Assembly (NCBI GenBank): GCA_013397865.1
Contig: VZTI01004087.1
Span: forward strand, 578,467-642,466
Reading direction: 5' to 3'
DNA from: Struthidea cinerea
Lineage: Eukaryota > Chordata > Aves > Passeriformes > Corcoracidae
DNA length: 64,000 nucleotides
Positions 1-14,000 of this stretch are shown one piece after another; positions within the stretch are counted from its first letter, which is position 1; each line of letters opens with the position of its first letter. Under the pieces are notes generated by a model. It saw nothing but the letters and a program-made list of their open reading frames with translations. It had not been told where the DNA came from and did no database searches. The translations under genes and the position numbers were made by a program.

Positions 1-499
1 AAAAAAAAGAGTTGCAGATCAGTTATGGAACTGAACAAAATTTATCAGCAAACCTAAAACATATACATTAAGCCAAAAAGTTTTTAAAGGATTTTTCCAG
101 TAACATGCAAATATTTAATTCCTAAGTTCTACTGACTCTTGTCTTGAAATAAGTACAATCAGGGACATTCAGTTAGAGCTTCATACATTAATGAGCACCT
201 TGAAAAGCAGCTTTTATGGAATCTAAAATTAATACCTAGCTTAGATACTGTAGGAAAACAAGCTTCTTAAATCATCAACTTAGTTTTATTTTTCTTTGTG
301 CCAGAAAGATTGGAAAACTTACAATATTTTCCATTTTAATTTATTTTCTTACAATGAAAACTTCAATTAAGAGGTTTCTGCTAGAAGGGTTTTCACCTGG
401 TAATTAGGGAGAGAGAGAGAGAGAGGTTGAGAGAGAGTTCCTCTAAATTTCCTAAGGGTCCTTAAAGTTGAAGGCATTGTTTATATCTATTTTCATATA
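1..499. other. AT-rich unique sequence, no gene seen
   Basis: This is AT-rich sequence with no convincing coding frame and no recognised repeat apart from a short GA microsatellite at 408-437. It borders the LTR that begins at about 500. Confidence 0.6.
408..437. repeat. (GA)n microsatellite
   Basis: A run of GA dinucleotides covers about 409-426. After a two-base TT interruption it continues as gagagag to 437. It is a simple repeat with no other signal around it. Confidence 0.85.
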
Positions 500-1373
500 T
501 GGGCTGGATTGACCTTGGCTGGATGCCAGGTGCCCACACAGGTCTTTTACCTGTCCCCCTCCATCAAAAGGGCAGAGGAAAAAAGTATCATTAAAAGCTT
601 GTGGATGAAGATAAGGACAGGGAGACGACTTACCAAATGCCGTCAAGGACAGAACAGACTTGAATTAGGGATAGTAATGTATTTTATTTCAAGTAATTGC
701 AAAAAAATAGGGTGGTGAGAAGTAAAACTAAATTAAAAGCACCTTTTCCCCACCCCTCCCTTCTTTCCAAGCTCAGCTTCACTCTGACTCTTCTGCCTCC
801 TGAGCAGTGCTGGGGCATGGGAACAGGGGTTGTCAGTTCCTAACAATGCAGCTATCACTCTTCTTCCTCATCACACTCAGGCTGCAGTTCTTCAAGACCT
901 GCTCCAGAACGGGTCCTTTCCGTGGGGTACAATCCTACAGGAACAGACCGATCCAGTGTAGGATCCTGCAGGTACTGCAGGTGGGGGTATCTGCTTCACC
1001 TTGGCCCTGCATGGGCTGCAGGGGGACAGCCTTCCTCACCACGGCCTGAGCCCCACTCTGCAAGGGAATCTCTGCACCTCCTCCCCCTCCTTCTTCACTG
1101 ACCTTGGTGTCTCTAGGGCTGCTTCTCTCACATATTCTCACTCCTCTCTCCCAGCTGTTTTTGTACAGACATTTTTTACCCCACCTTAGATATATTATCA
1201 CAGAGATGCTATCAATGTTGCTGAGAGACTCAACTTTGGCCAGCAAGGCATCCTTCTAGGAGCCAGCTGGAATTGACTCTGCCCAGCATGGGGGCAACTT
1301 CTGGTGTCTTTCCATAGAATCCACACCTGCCAGCCTCAGTGTTATCAAAATCTGGCCACAGGAACCCAAAACT
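500..1373 (-). mobile_element. Diverged avian ERV LTR (solo, long family)
   Basis: On the plus strand it opens tgggctggattgacc, followed by ttggctggatgccaggtgccc, and closes near aacccaaaact. I recognise this as the plus-strand view of a common avian LTR whose consensus starts TGTGTTGGGTTGACC and ends AACCCAATACA. Transcriptional sense is the minus strand: a TATA-like element (ATAATATATCTAAGG) lies at about 1185-1199 and an AATAAA signal (seen as tttatt) at 683-688. Internal blocks such as gctgcagggggacagcc and cttcactgaccttggtgtct also fit the family. The terminal CA has decayed to CT and I see no clean target-site duplication, so this is an old copy. No internal retroviral genes flank it. 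The end positions are good to perhaps ten bases. A related copy lies at 60631. Confidence 0.8.
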
Positions 1374-4300
1374 TAAATCCAAGACTACATTTCTTCTTGT
1401 GTTTTAAAGTATTTTTTTCAAATAGATTTTTAACAAAAAATAATTATATTTGCTATTTTCACTTTATATTGACTCTTGATTAGTCAGAAAATGCTAAAAA
1501 TATCTTTGTATTATAATATTAATCACTTGCATCTGAATGATAAAAATATAATAATTTGGGGTAAAAGATAAGTTTTGGGTTTAATTTTGGAAAAAAGACT
1601 GAAAATAATATTGAAATAGAATGTGTGGGAAGTAAATGTTGAACTGAATGTCAAGTCAAAATCACATACTCAGGAAAACTGAAATAGATACACTGCAAAT
1701 TTACTAATTCCTAATTTTGACTACAAATGGTCAGTGCTCAGTGGAAAGGGAAAAATGAGAGACAACAACAGAAAATTGGGTCTGCAGGCTAAAAGTCAAA
1801 AGATGAAAGCATAGTGAAGCAAAAATGGTAAACTGAACCAGTGGTAAATAAACAGGGAATAGCAAAAGCAAGTTTTGCTTTTGCAAAAATAAGCAAAAAA
1901 AACCTTTTTCTTCTGTATACTTTTTGTATAGCTTTTTCTTTGGTATAATAAGATGATGGGGAAAGTCTAGAAATAGGAAAAAGAACAATATACTTATCTG
2001 TAAAACATCTTGCAATCAGGAATCATTTAACTATAATGTATGTAAGTATGGGGATGGCTATAGAATACTTTGAGAAACAAGAAAAGCAAATTTTAAAATA
2101 GTGTATTGTCCCTCATTTTCTGTTAGAAGGCACATATTGGCTTTTCAATTACCTGCATCTGAATTCCAAGTGGAAATTATTAGTACTGCATAACAAAAAT
2201 GTTCTTTTGTAGCAAAGCTTTACACTAACCACCATTAATCCAGCAATATTTAATGTCTTGAAAGGATTACAATACATTGGAGGATCAGAATTAAGGGAGG
2301 ATTTCTCATTTAATGATCTAACTCGGGGAAAGGGGAAAACTCCTATGCTTACATTCTGATTTAGTGATTTCTTTAACATTCAGACAATACTTACCCATGG
2401 CTTGCAATAAAAACTAGATGAGGTCCAACTTTATCTCCCATCTCTCTTTCACATTCCAATAAAAAAACCTTCGTTTAGGCTAGTACATTTCTTGCTAATG
2501 TAAAGAAAGTAAGTAAAATTGTTTGCTGTCTGATATGTGGAAAATAACTGCAAGAAATATGAAATCATTGCTTGTTACTTGTAAAACAAAGCCTAAGAAA
2601 TAAAACAACAGTCAAATATTATACCCACTTAAAAAAAAATTATATCACAAAGAAGCATAGGCAAACTTAATCCATTATGCTTTTAGTATCAAAAGGCCTA
2701 TGAAAAGGCCTACCCAATTTCCTGACAGATGGAAATTAATAGTTTTGTTACCAATTATACCAGATCACCATAATAGCGGGCAGTATGACACATAGAACAT
2801 ATGCAAACACCTTATTTTAAACCCAGGGCTTCATTGCCAATTTTCTAGAATTAAGGATGAATTTTAGCCTTATTTATTTATTACTTGTGACTTTCGCAAG
2901 AGTGGTTCAAGAGTTGGATTTATACTCCTTAGGTACATGTGAAATTCCATACAAGAAAAGCCAAAACCCTTACACAAACAGTAAAAATGGTCACTTTAGC
3001 CTTTTACACAAAAGTGAACAGAATCCATGTCTGAAGAGGAAACTGCTGGGAAGACTGATGGAAGAGTCCCTCTCAGACTGGCCTTCTATCAGAGGCCAGT
3101 GGTGAAATTAACAGTCACAGAAGGCAGCCAACACTTTCATGGACCTACAAGTCAGGCAGGTTGTATTCCCATGAATTTTCATTCATGTCAGCACGTTTTC
3201 TCTTCCATAAAACATGAAGAAGCAGTTCAACTCTGATGCAAATTACAGAAAAAGAAAGTCCAATCAGGGATTTATGTTCGTTAGTATCTGCTTTTATTGC
3301 ATCCATATTTCCATCTCCCAGAATCCTCAATACTTTCAGATATCCCTAGAAACAAATAATTTTAATGTGACCAACCTACTGTTAATATGATACTGCCTTT
3401 TATATTAGCTATGAAGAGGAGAGAGTTTTCACAAAAATACGCTGTACTATAAACACTGGTGTAGATTGCAGTTATCAACGGGTAACACAGAGTGTGGTTT
3501 ATTATGTTTAAAACTGTTTTGGTAGTTTTACCCAGGAAATATGCTTGGAAATTTTAAGAGCTTCTTTAAGCAGATGATTTTTATAACATGGTACTCACTA
3601 TATCACCAAAATGACCAGCATCAGAAATGTTGCTCTTTTCTTAGCCGAAGTTGGAACACTTCCAAAGCCATATAAATTAAGACCGACTATCCTTAGAAGC
3701 ATTTAGCTTTAAATCACTCTCTGATTTACAACTCTTTCCAGTATGAAAACTTACAGTTCTTTAACTGCAGCTTTGAGAGACACTGTGAGACCATGCCAGA
3801 CACCAGGCTAAATGGTCCAGAAATTTTGTACTTCAGAAGCACAGGAACCACTTTGAGCAGTTTAACCAATTTTTTATATTAGTTCTATAAAAGTTATTTC
3901 TTAGCCTCTGAATTACCCAGAACACCAAATTAAAAAACATGTTTCCATTGTACCTTTCTGTAATCTAAAGAATTTAATTTTGTTCCTTTATTTTGAGTTG
4001 ACCTTGCCTGGCATACCTCATGATAAAATTGAAACACTCCATCTTCATTTGGCATATAAGCATCACCCTCTCCTCAGAAAGAAAAAAAGATCAAGAGCCC
4101 TAATATCAGCAATGTTAGCTATATGAGAAACAAAAATCAAATTTAGCTACAAAGAAATAACAGCTGCTGTCTCAAAGAAATGGTTGTTTCATTCTCTCAT
4201 TCACTTGTTTGTCTCCAGTCTCTTTCTTACCTACAATTTAAAAGAAAAAGTTTTTAAAAATTGACTAAAAGATCGACCATCTTGATGATTAAGGGTCTTC

Positions 4301-7300
4301 ATTTTTCTTCCAACTTCCAAATTAAGATCTCCTCCTTTTTTGCTTTTAGAGAAGAAATCACTGAAAATGGTTAAGACAGGTTGCTAAACTTAGTTTGAGT
4401 TACAGGTTAATAAGTATTTGGATCACACCAGAAGCTTATTTGGGTCTTGGCAATAAGATTCTAGTTTAATGAAGCTGAGGTCAGGAAACTGAACTTGTAA
4501 AATGGAGCACTCATGCAGAGCAGAGAGATGACACAGATATTGACAGACCACATTTTCTCTTTCGTTTCTTTCTCTTTACCTTTTTTTTTTTTTTAATACT
4601 GAAGTCTCTACAGTTTAATGTGTTTATAAATTACCTAAGATCAGAGTTTGCAGGTCAATAATTTTTTTTAATCTAAAGATGAATGAGAAGAGCCAGAAGA
4701 CTTTATAATTTTGTGCAGTAATTCAAAGCCATATCTGTAGTAAACTCCTACTATACATACAGTATTTTAATTTGGAAAGGGTAAAATATAAATGCTTTAA
4801 ACAAATTGATGTAATTGGCTGTTAATAAAGATGTAATGGGAGCTACAACTCAAAAAGCTCCTTTTCTCCTAATTTGTGGAATGGTATGACAAAGTAGTAA
4901 GTTTTATTCTGTGGCTTTATTTAAGTGTCTGTTCCTCATATACTGTCAAACAGTATATAGGGCTACTACTAGAGTGATCTCTAGTCTGGCTCAGCACAGC
5001 CATGAAAATACTTTTAGACTTACTCATGATCCTCATCATACCCCATATAACTAAACCATAAAAGCAAGAAATAGCAAAATCTATAATGCCTTTCACTAAG
5101 AAGTGAGTCTTTTAGAAGAATGATACATGAGTAAACTGCTTGTCCATGTGATTTCTGTTGAAGATTTTCCAAGTAATCTTACCCATATTCTTGGACTCTC
5201 AACTGCAGAGTGACAAGGACAGTCTTTCACTGCAGCTGAATTCATCTGCTGAAAGGTCCTGTTTACCATGTACACACTTCTATCCTTTCCCTTGCAAGCT
5301 TGATCCCACGGGATGAGTTGGCTGACACATTCGCTTGATAGAAAATTAATCCTCTCCTCCCTCCCACATGCTGAGAAGTGTACTTTCTGTCATCAGTGAG
5401 CTGAACCAACTCATCCTTCTGGGAAGCTGCATGAAGATAGATGATACAGGGGAAAAGGAGGAAACAAGACTGGGCAACATGTCAAAGTTGTATCAGATTA
5501 GGTATTAAAAGAAAATGTGCCTTGGTAAATGTCTGTAGAAATCCTTGGTGAACTTGCAGTTGAATATTTTGTGATTTTTTTTTCAATCCTTCAAAATTAG
5601 TGTCTATGTGATATTTCTGTTTTTCATATGCATTTGGAATGGAGATCATGAAGATCTATCTGTAGGTGACATAAAAAAACAAACATCATTTGCTTCCTAA
5701 GGGTAGGTAGTAGTGAAATCACATCTGTCTATTCCCTGAAATTACACTCTAGAATAATTTTTCTTATTTACACATCTTTCAGACCTAGTATTGCAGTAAG
5801 TGCACAGGCAGACCTTTACATCTGGGAAGAAGAGTTACATCTGTCTGTAGCAGGTAGTAACTGTATTCAAACACCCTGTGGGATCCACTCTCATTGTTAA
5901 ACATGTGTGATTGACTCAGTGGTTTCAGATTCCTTAGCAGATGGCAAACACTAAATGATATAATCAGTGACAGTTCTAACCTGAAATGGAGTTAAGTCCA
6001 GGAAAAAATTTCACCCAAAGCAGTACATTAATTGTGAATTTTATCATTTAAGAAAATTAACTATATATCTAGTTCATTTATGACCAGATTTTCTTAAAAA
6101 TAACTTTTTGAATCAAATATAATTTAAGCTTATATCAATTAGATTGATACATCAAATACATATTGAATCTTAGTAAAATTTCATTGATCCTTACAGCAAT
6201 AAGAGCACTAAGAGATAATTTTAAAAATTGTCAGTTCAAAAAGCTGCTGATACAACTAATCTGTTAGAGACATACATATGAACATTGATTTAAAATGAAA
6301 CTTAAAATTGAAATGATTATGCCCTCAATAATAAAGGCTAATCTGCATTCTTCCTTGAAGAGTTAGATGTTGGTGACACTATTTGTTGACTAAGGAAAAG
6401 GGAAAATTTGTCCACAAAAATAACGAGAACTGTTGTGGGCAAAGTAGATTTTTTTCCCTGTGAAGTCATCAATGACTCTGTTTTATCATTGTTCATCAAA
6501 ATTCAATGGTCTGGAATTGTGATAGATGCTGAATTAATAGGGAAACATGAATACCATGTAGGAGCATGCTCTTCTACGACATGTCCAAGGAAAGGGTCAC
6601 TTAGTAAATATACAAAAAAAAAAAAAAGTCAGCTGTACTGTAATATATGAGATTAGGTACTTCTGTCAATATTGCAATGATTTATTACAAGACTTGGACT
6701 GTATTAGTCGTATGTGTCAAATAGCATGTTTTATGACAGAAGCATTTTCTACTAAAATAAATATGTAGCAGACTCTGTGGTAATAATTCAGGTTTTTTTC
6801 TCCTATATTTAGGTTTAAATACCTTTATTTAGGAAGATTAGACTAATAAAAACTACCAAGTCATAGTTACTGAATAGATTTCTAAATGTATTTAACATTT
6901 GTAGAGGGCTGCAACATCTCTCTAAGTCATTCCAATAAATCACAGTGAGTGAATAATTATAATTTTTGTATTATTTTTTTCTGCTTAACTCTCAATTGCC
7001 TTTATCAGAGAGTTCTGCACAAAACCAAAGACTGATGATATGACACCTTTTTGTTTGCTAGCATTTTCTGGAAGAAATACTATCCTGCAAGTTAAAATTA
7101 GGGGCCCTGGTTTGTTAGCTGGAGCTTTCTTTTACACCTCTGGAAGGGCATTGCCTGTGAGAATACCAAAGCTTCTTGGATGAATAAAGGAATCTAACTG
7201 GAATGGCCATGGCTACTAAGCAATCTTTTAAAGTGGTGGGGGTTTTGGAAGGATCAGGAAATTATTATTTTTCTCATATGAGTACAGAATTCATAAATCA

Positions 7301-7640
7301 GGGAGGTTAGAGGAACGGGTTAAGTTGCCTGCTGTCATGCTGTCAACATGAGATCATCTAACACCGTTACATACCTTTCCTTATTTTGTAGAACACACCA
7401 GAGAACAGACTAGGAAGTAGGAAATGTAGCCTTGGAGATTCTGTACGGGAGGAGGAGATGGAACTCACACATCATGCACATATGTTGCACCACCTGGTCT
7501 TTGTGTAAAAAAGAAGTTGCACGAGAACTGACATTTCTGGGAAATTAGCTTTCTTGATTTCTTTATTAATACTCACCATAAGTGGAACATGCTGTGCCAA
7601 AGCAAATATTTGTCCTTCTCCTCTTCATGCCTCTCCCTTT
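1374..7640. other. AT-rich gene desert segment
   Basis: I see no coding exon, RNA gene or well-preserved repeat here. Open frames are short, overlap each other and have no recognisable domain. Small details include a 12-base duplication (aaaaggcctatg then aaaaggcctacc) near 2692-2715, a T tract near 4580 and an A tract near 6615. Old decayed repeats may be present but cannot be identified by eye. Confidence 0.5.
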
Positions 7641-8010
7641 TCATGTATCACTAGAAAACCTGAATATGAATTTGGCTTACTAAAAGTTGAATTTGGCTTT
7701 TGTTGAAGTCTTGAATACACCAAGAGGCTCTGCAGCCATCAGCCTTGTCCCTTCCCTGTGCTGTGCCATTGGTATTCCTGCGCTTTGTTCCCTTATCTTG
7801 CTGATTGTGACCTTGTTGATATGGCTTACAGGCTTTGACTTGGACCTGCTTTGTCACTGTGGATTCACACACGGGCACCACAGGGCTGTTACCTGAGTTT
7901 GTCTCCTCTCATGAGTCCTGCCAGACTGCACCCTTGCTGGTGAGGACATCAGTCCCCTGCCTCTCTCTCACCATTGGCTTATGTTTTGCTTCATGAAACA
8001 GCTCAGCGTT
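7641..8010. other. Locally GC-richer unique block, unidentified
   Basis: About 7690-8000 is clearly richer in G and C than its surroundings and contains modest overlapping open frames on both strands (69-76 residues). None shows a recognisable domain or convincing splice context. It could be a decayed mobile element or a non-coding transcript. I cannot tell which. Confidence 0.3.
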
Positions 8011-11000
8011 CTGGTTCACTGCCTTGCTTATGCTTGTTGTCATTTTGTTTAGGCTTATTTATTTACAATTATTATTCAGCAGAGAGCTGCTCAGCTGAAG
8101 CTAAAAGGTCAATTTATGGAGATTGAGTTCTTGTTATTCCCAATTCAGCAACTTAGCAAAAAATTTATTAGACACTTAGTGAATAAAGTATTGCTCAGTG
8201 GGGTGTTGATCTGCATTAAGTCTCTTATAAAATTAGCTTTAGGAAAGAGTGGAAAAACTTGCTATTTTTTCACAGAAAAAACCCCAAAACTCAGAAACAT
8301 TTGCATTGTTCAAGACTTCTGGCAAAATCTCCAAAGTCTGGTAGAGTAGGGTGAAAGTGGGTGAAAAAAAATCCAGCATAGCGTAACTTCTGGATGAACA
8401 TAAATATTTTTTACTGTCAAAGTACAAGTGCTCCATTGAAGATAAGATAGTTGAAGTTTACTATACAATAGGCATGAACTGCACCAAGTCTAATATTTTA
8501 CCCTAAATATTCTCAGAGAAGGAATAATCATGACAAATCAAAACACTGGTTGCACAAAAGCAGTTGCCATCCTATCAGTGGTGTTAATTATGCGCAGGGG
8601 CTTCTCCAAGCATCGGTACAGAACAATGCAATGACAAACTTCACCTTTTAATAATATTTTTTTCCAGAGTCTCTTGTAAAAAAATGTATTTACAAGAATT
8701 GTGACTTTAGGACTGATCTTCTGGATAAAACAGAGGATTTTCAGCTCTTGCTTCTGTTTTATGCCAGCAGTTTCAAAAATAAGCAGCTCAAAACCATATT
8801 GCCACTGATCACTGAATGAGTATTCTGCCCACCTGTGTATGCTGTAAAGCTATCTAAAATATAAAAAACCTTTTGATTTAAAAAGCAAGGAATTCTTTAA
8901 GGGTTTAATACTTGTGAGTTGAACAGGCCTTAAATACTTTTGGAGCAACAGGATGTCCATATGACATGTTTTCATGAGGACACACAAGACAAGCTAAATA
9001 AATGAGGCTTGTGGGGCGCTAACGACATGATAATGCTGCTCAGGGAATTCAGGCTAGCTAACATATGTTTCAAATCCAAAATATATTCTGTACAGCCACT
9101 AAAAGACTTAAATTACAGCGGTATTCCTGACCACAAGTAATTTGCTCAGCCCCTTGGCTAATGTGCCATTATAGCTTTGGCTGACGTTTCACACTTTGCG
9201 CTGTGCATATTCAGGGTTAGGCACTGGGTGGTGTTGAAGAGCTAGCTAGTAGGAAAATGCATTTGTGCAGATCTTAAACTGACTAATATTCACCTTTTCT
9301 TGCAGCTGATGGAGCTGCATTCATTCTTCAAAATAATTCATTTGGCTCCCCAGGCTTAATCAGGTTTAGTTTTCATATTTGTAAAAACATACTGAGATGA
9401 AGTCCTACATTATACTTCTTTCCCTTATGTTTGGAGTTACAAATATATTCCTGTAAGTAAAACATCCTTTTCATATTATTTTATCACTGAAGAGTTTCTA
9501 CCATCTGACCTTGTGAAATTTGAAATAAATGGTTTTCCAAAGCATTGTATTTAATCTTAACCTCTGTTTGACACAGACTATAGAAGGATTATGTTATTTC
9601 TTTTTTTTCTTAATTGATTTTACATAACACAAGTGCAAGTGAACATGAGAGGAAAAGAAATTATGTGTTAGTGCACCATGACATCAAAGTATTTTAACCG
9701 TGGAAAATGTACATTTAGCTTTCCAAATATCAAACATAGATGCCAAGTAACAATAAAATAAAAAATAACTTATTCAACATGTGCCATTTAAAATGACTCT
9801 ACTTTGAGTGATTTCACTAAATAAATGGCAATATTCTGCTTTAAAAGAAGACAGCATTCAAGACCAGTATTTGTAGACACTTACCATCTTCAACTTTAAA
9901 AAGTCTGAAAACTTTACATTAGTCTGAAAACTGTATGCAGCTACACTTACAAATAACAGCTATTATGTGTACACAACAGAAATAAAAGAATACTTATCTA
10001 TCTCTACTAGGTTTCCAGGCTACTAGCATTTTCTGTGTTTGTCTGAGGGTCAGGATCTTCTCTTAATTTTAATTTTATTTCCAAGGAGAGGTGGTCTTTA
10101 GTGCATTGATCTCAAAATTTTTGGAGTTTAATTTCCACTAGCTGTTCAAAGCAAGATTTCTCAAAATATACGAATATTTTTAAGACTTAGAAATCCACAA
10201 CAAAAAATATTACTACAAAATCAGCCACTCCATAGATATCAAGCCAAAATTTCAGCTGCAAAAAGCTTCTTTAGCAGTCATAGTCATCTGTCTCCTGGTA
10301 TATCAAGTGCCTTCTAGTGCCCAAGTGCATAGAATGTATTGAAAGGATTAAAAAAAAGCTATCCGATACTTCCAAATATCTCAAAACTTGAAGAAGGAGA
10401 ATTGGAGTGAATATTACCTGATCTAGTCACTTATCCCTAATTTAGAGCTATACCATAATGAAGACAATAAAATTCCTGACTCCCACACTTGCTTTGCATC
10501 GCAGACACTAGTGCTGAAATAGTCACCTTCGCCAGGAGAACTGAGACTTGGCCCAGGGAAAAGACTTTTAACACACAACTGCCACAGAGCTGTGGGAAGC
10601 TGCAGCAGTAGCACTCCATCTATGCATTCATATTAAGAGAAGCCCATGGACTCCATCAGTTGTCAGACTACTGCCACAGACATAAAAAAAGATGCAAGTA
10701 AAGCGGAAAAAAACCCAGAAGAGTCGAAAGCAAAAGTGGTAAACACTGTAATAAGTAAATAAAGAAAGAAACATCCTTGTCTTTTCAAAGCACGAAACAT
10801 ACATGGCAAACCAAAAAAATAAGACTTTCAAAAATTATTTTTGGAAAAAAATATCTAACTGCACATTTACTCCATGTGATGTGTTTATAGTTGTTTAATT
10901 CTCTCCACCACCTAATAACATGCCTGTTAATATGCAAACTATAAACTACAGTACTTTGGGGTAATTAGTTAATCAATCAAAATAATTCTCATTTATACCA

Positions 11001-14000
11001 TACTCCTGTGGTCTAGGGAGGTCATTTTAATATTCTGCAAATACTTTTAAGCAAACCCCAGGGACAAATCAAGTAAAAAGTGCTGCAAGCAGCTATTTTT
11101 CTATAGCCATGTGCAGTGCTTATACTCTGCTGGTAAATACTGTAGGTTGATTTTATTGAGCCTTTTGAGTATAATGAGCATAAATGTGACATATACCACC
11201 ATATGGTTTCTACACATGGGCAGGCTGCAATTAATGCTGCAACCTGAAATTTGCCTCTTGCTTGTGTGTTTATCTATGTCATCAAAGCTAACTTATTTGC
11301 ACAGAGTATCTGTGTACATACACATGTATGTGATTGCAAGCATAACCACTTCCGTGTTTAACTGCTGGTAGTGCAGAATAAAGCCTGTATGCTATGTATG
11401 ATCAGTAGCAGAGTGCAGAAGAAATGCTTATGTCAAGAAAGTTGTAAAAATGCTGTACTAAAGTAGTTATTTTTTTTCCTTGGCCTTTAATGTTGACAAC
11501 TAGCAGAAAATATTATACTGTTCTAATTGAACAATTATGATTAAATTGCACCCTATTGTCATATATATATATGTATAGTATTTATATAGCACCTTACCAT
11601 ATATAGTGCACTCTACTATCATACATACAGCTCATTTAAGACAGTGGCCTAAATTCCTTAAGTCTTGTGCTCCGATTGCAGACTTTGCATCTGCTGGAAA
11701 ACTTCTGAAGCTATAAGTAAATTTTTTAACAAGAATCACATGAAACTTGCAACTGGAAAAATAAGGAACCTGTAGTATTTGTGATCTAGGAGTGGATAAC
11801 TCACAAAATAATTCTACAGCATCAAGGCTGCCCATTTTTTCAAGTCATACTGAGATACACATGCATGCACTCTGAAGAAGTATCCCTATGAGCTTCATCT
11901 TATTTAGAGCATGATTACACAGCCACTGTAAGCAAGCAGGCACTTCTCTCCCCTTTTCCCAATAAAGGACACCCTGACATTAAGTACAACAAAAATTTAG
12001 ATAATTTCATTACAAATTTCTCTCTCGTAACACTCCAAATACACAATCTTATTTTTTATCTCCTTGGGTAATACTTTTGCATACATTCCTCACACAAAAA
12101 TACAAAAAACAATCACTTTGTCCAAGAGAGAAATAAATCAAAATGTATGTAAAGTTCTTTCTTCTTGGGAATTTTTGAACATAGGTAAAATTAGGTTTAA
12201 TTAAATCTACTTTTTGGAGTTTATATTTTACTTAATAATGTGAAATGAGCAGAGTTTCCAACAAAGATACAGGTATGAAATTTATGACCTTGAGGAATGA
12301 TCTGTTTAACTTTTTTGTTTCAAATATTTTATGTCAGATGCAAACTTAGAAAGAATTTTTTCCCTTAAGACATGAAAACATTTAAGTCATTTCAATGCTA
12401 ATTGTAAAGAAATGTGCCCCAAAATTATGTTGGAAGTGTATTTGCAAGGTATGAAGGTTGCTATTAACTGAAAAAAATAATAAAAGGGTCTGAACTGAAA
12501 TCCACCCTCGACATAACTCAGTTTGAGCTAATGAAGTTCTTCTGAATGGACTGTGTTGTGTTTCCATAAGGCTGTTCTAAAATTACACACCTACTTCAAA
12601 TATGAAAAACAGTGTCAATAGGGAAAGAAATGGACACACATTCACCACTGTAACGTCTTCCCTCCCATCTGTGGAGAATTATACTCATGTTTTTGTAAGA
12701 TTATTTTAAAAAAATTAAAAAAGTAGTTTGCAGAACGGTAGGTTGTGGGTTAACTGAGCAGCAGCCAGGACAAACCCAAGGGCAAGAATAATTGGGTATT
12801 CTCCTTTATGAGCCAGCACTTCCCCATTGTTTGACTTTGTTCAATTTAAAGACGAATATTTCACTGGCAGTATGCTGCATTTGGCCAGTTTTGTTCAAAG
12901 TCTCCAGACAGCAAAAATTTAAACCTGCTTAATATACCTGCACCTCCCATTCAGCTGCAATGTTTCATTCATCCACTGAGTAAACACACATAGACTAGAG
13001 ATAACTTTCCAAAACACCTAAAATTAATACTAAAGGACAGTTTTAAAGGTAATTGAAGGGTGCAGTATTGGATAGTGCTTGTAGGTACATACTGTCTGTT
13101 TAATTGTCACTACTAATTTAACCAAATCTACTTTTGGTCACTCAATTACAATTGGTTTTAATTCTTGTTGGTTTGTTTATGTATTGTATTTTTTAATCTC
13201 ACAACATAGATATCGCTGATTGTATAAAGTAATAAAATCATATATCCATAACAATGTAGGTCTCTATCAGTGTCTTAGGTAACAAAAATATAAATCTAAT
13301 AGCTCACTTGCAGCATCAATTTGGCTTGAAGGCTGAGTAAATCATGTGCAATTCTAAAATGAAATTTCAGGGTTGATAGATTTCTAACAATTGCTCAGGC
13401 ACAGCAATGTGCAAGTGATTAACATTGGCAATAGTTTTGAGCAGCCTGTATTATAATTTCCCTAGCAAAGTTGGAGTAATATGTAAACAGAGAAAAATAT
13501 AGATCTAGACTTCCAACCTTCTATATCAAGTAAAAATATAGGGTTTTTTTTTTTTCACAAAAAGAAAAGATGATGCAATAACTGAAGCATACTACAGTCA
13601 GTCTGCAGGGCACCTGGAGCATGGTCTCCAGGGGACACATGCCAGCCACCCTCACAGCAACGAAACACTTGCACCAAGGCCTTCTGTTCTGGGCACGGTA
13701 AAAACCACACTTTTCCTTTCTAAATATATCTCTTCACTGAAGAGTTAGCCTATCAGAGAAATTCCACTGATATCCCTTCTGCAGGAGATAAAAAACAAAA
13801 TTAAGAACAAAGCAATCTTCACTTGCCATTCACAGGAACCAAGGCTTCATGGCAGTCCAGGCCTAGGGACTGTCGTTTCCTATGACAGTAGAAAACTACC
13901 AGGAAAAAGGAAAACCCTTGCACAAAGTATCAAGTTGATTTACTGCAAATCAGCAAAGCAAATAGAGAACTCATTTTTCTGCTGTTTCAGGGAATCAATT

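Noticed and set aside
9290..9370. Exon after a splice-acceptor-like tract (ttttcttgcag)
   Set aside because: The following frame stops quickly and resembles no known protein. Acceptor-like strings are frequent in T-rich DNA.
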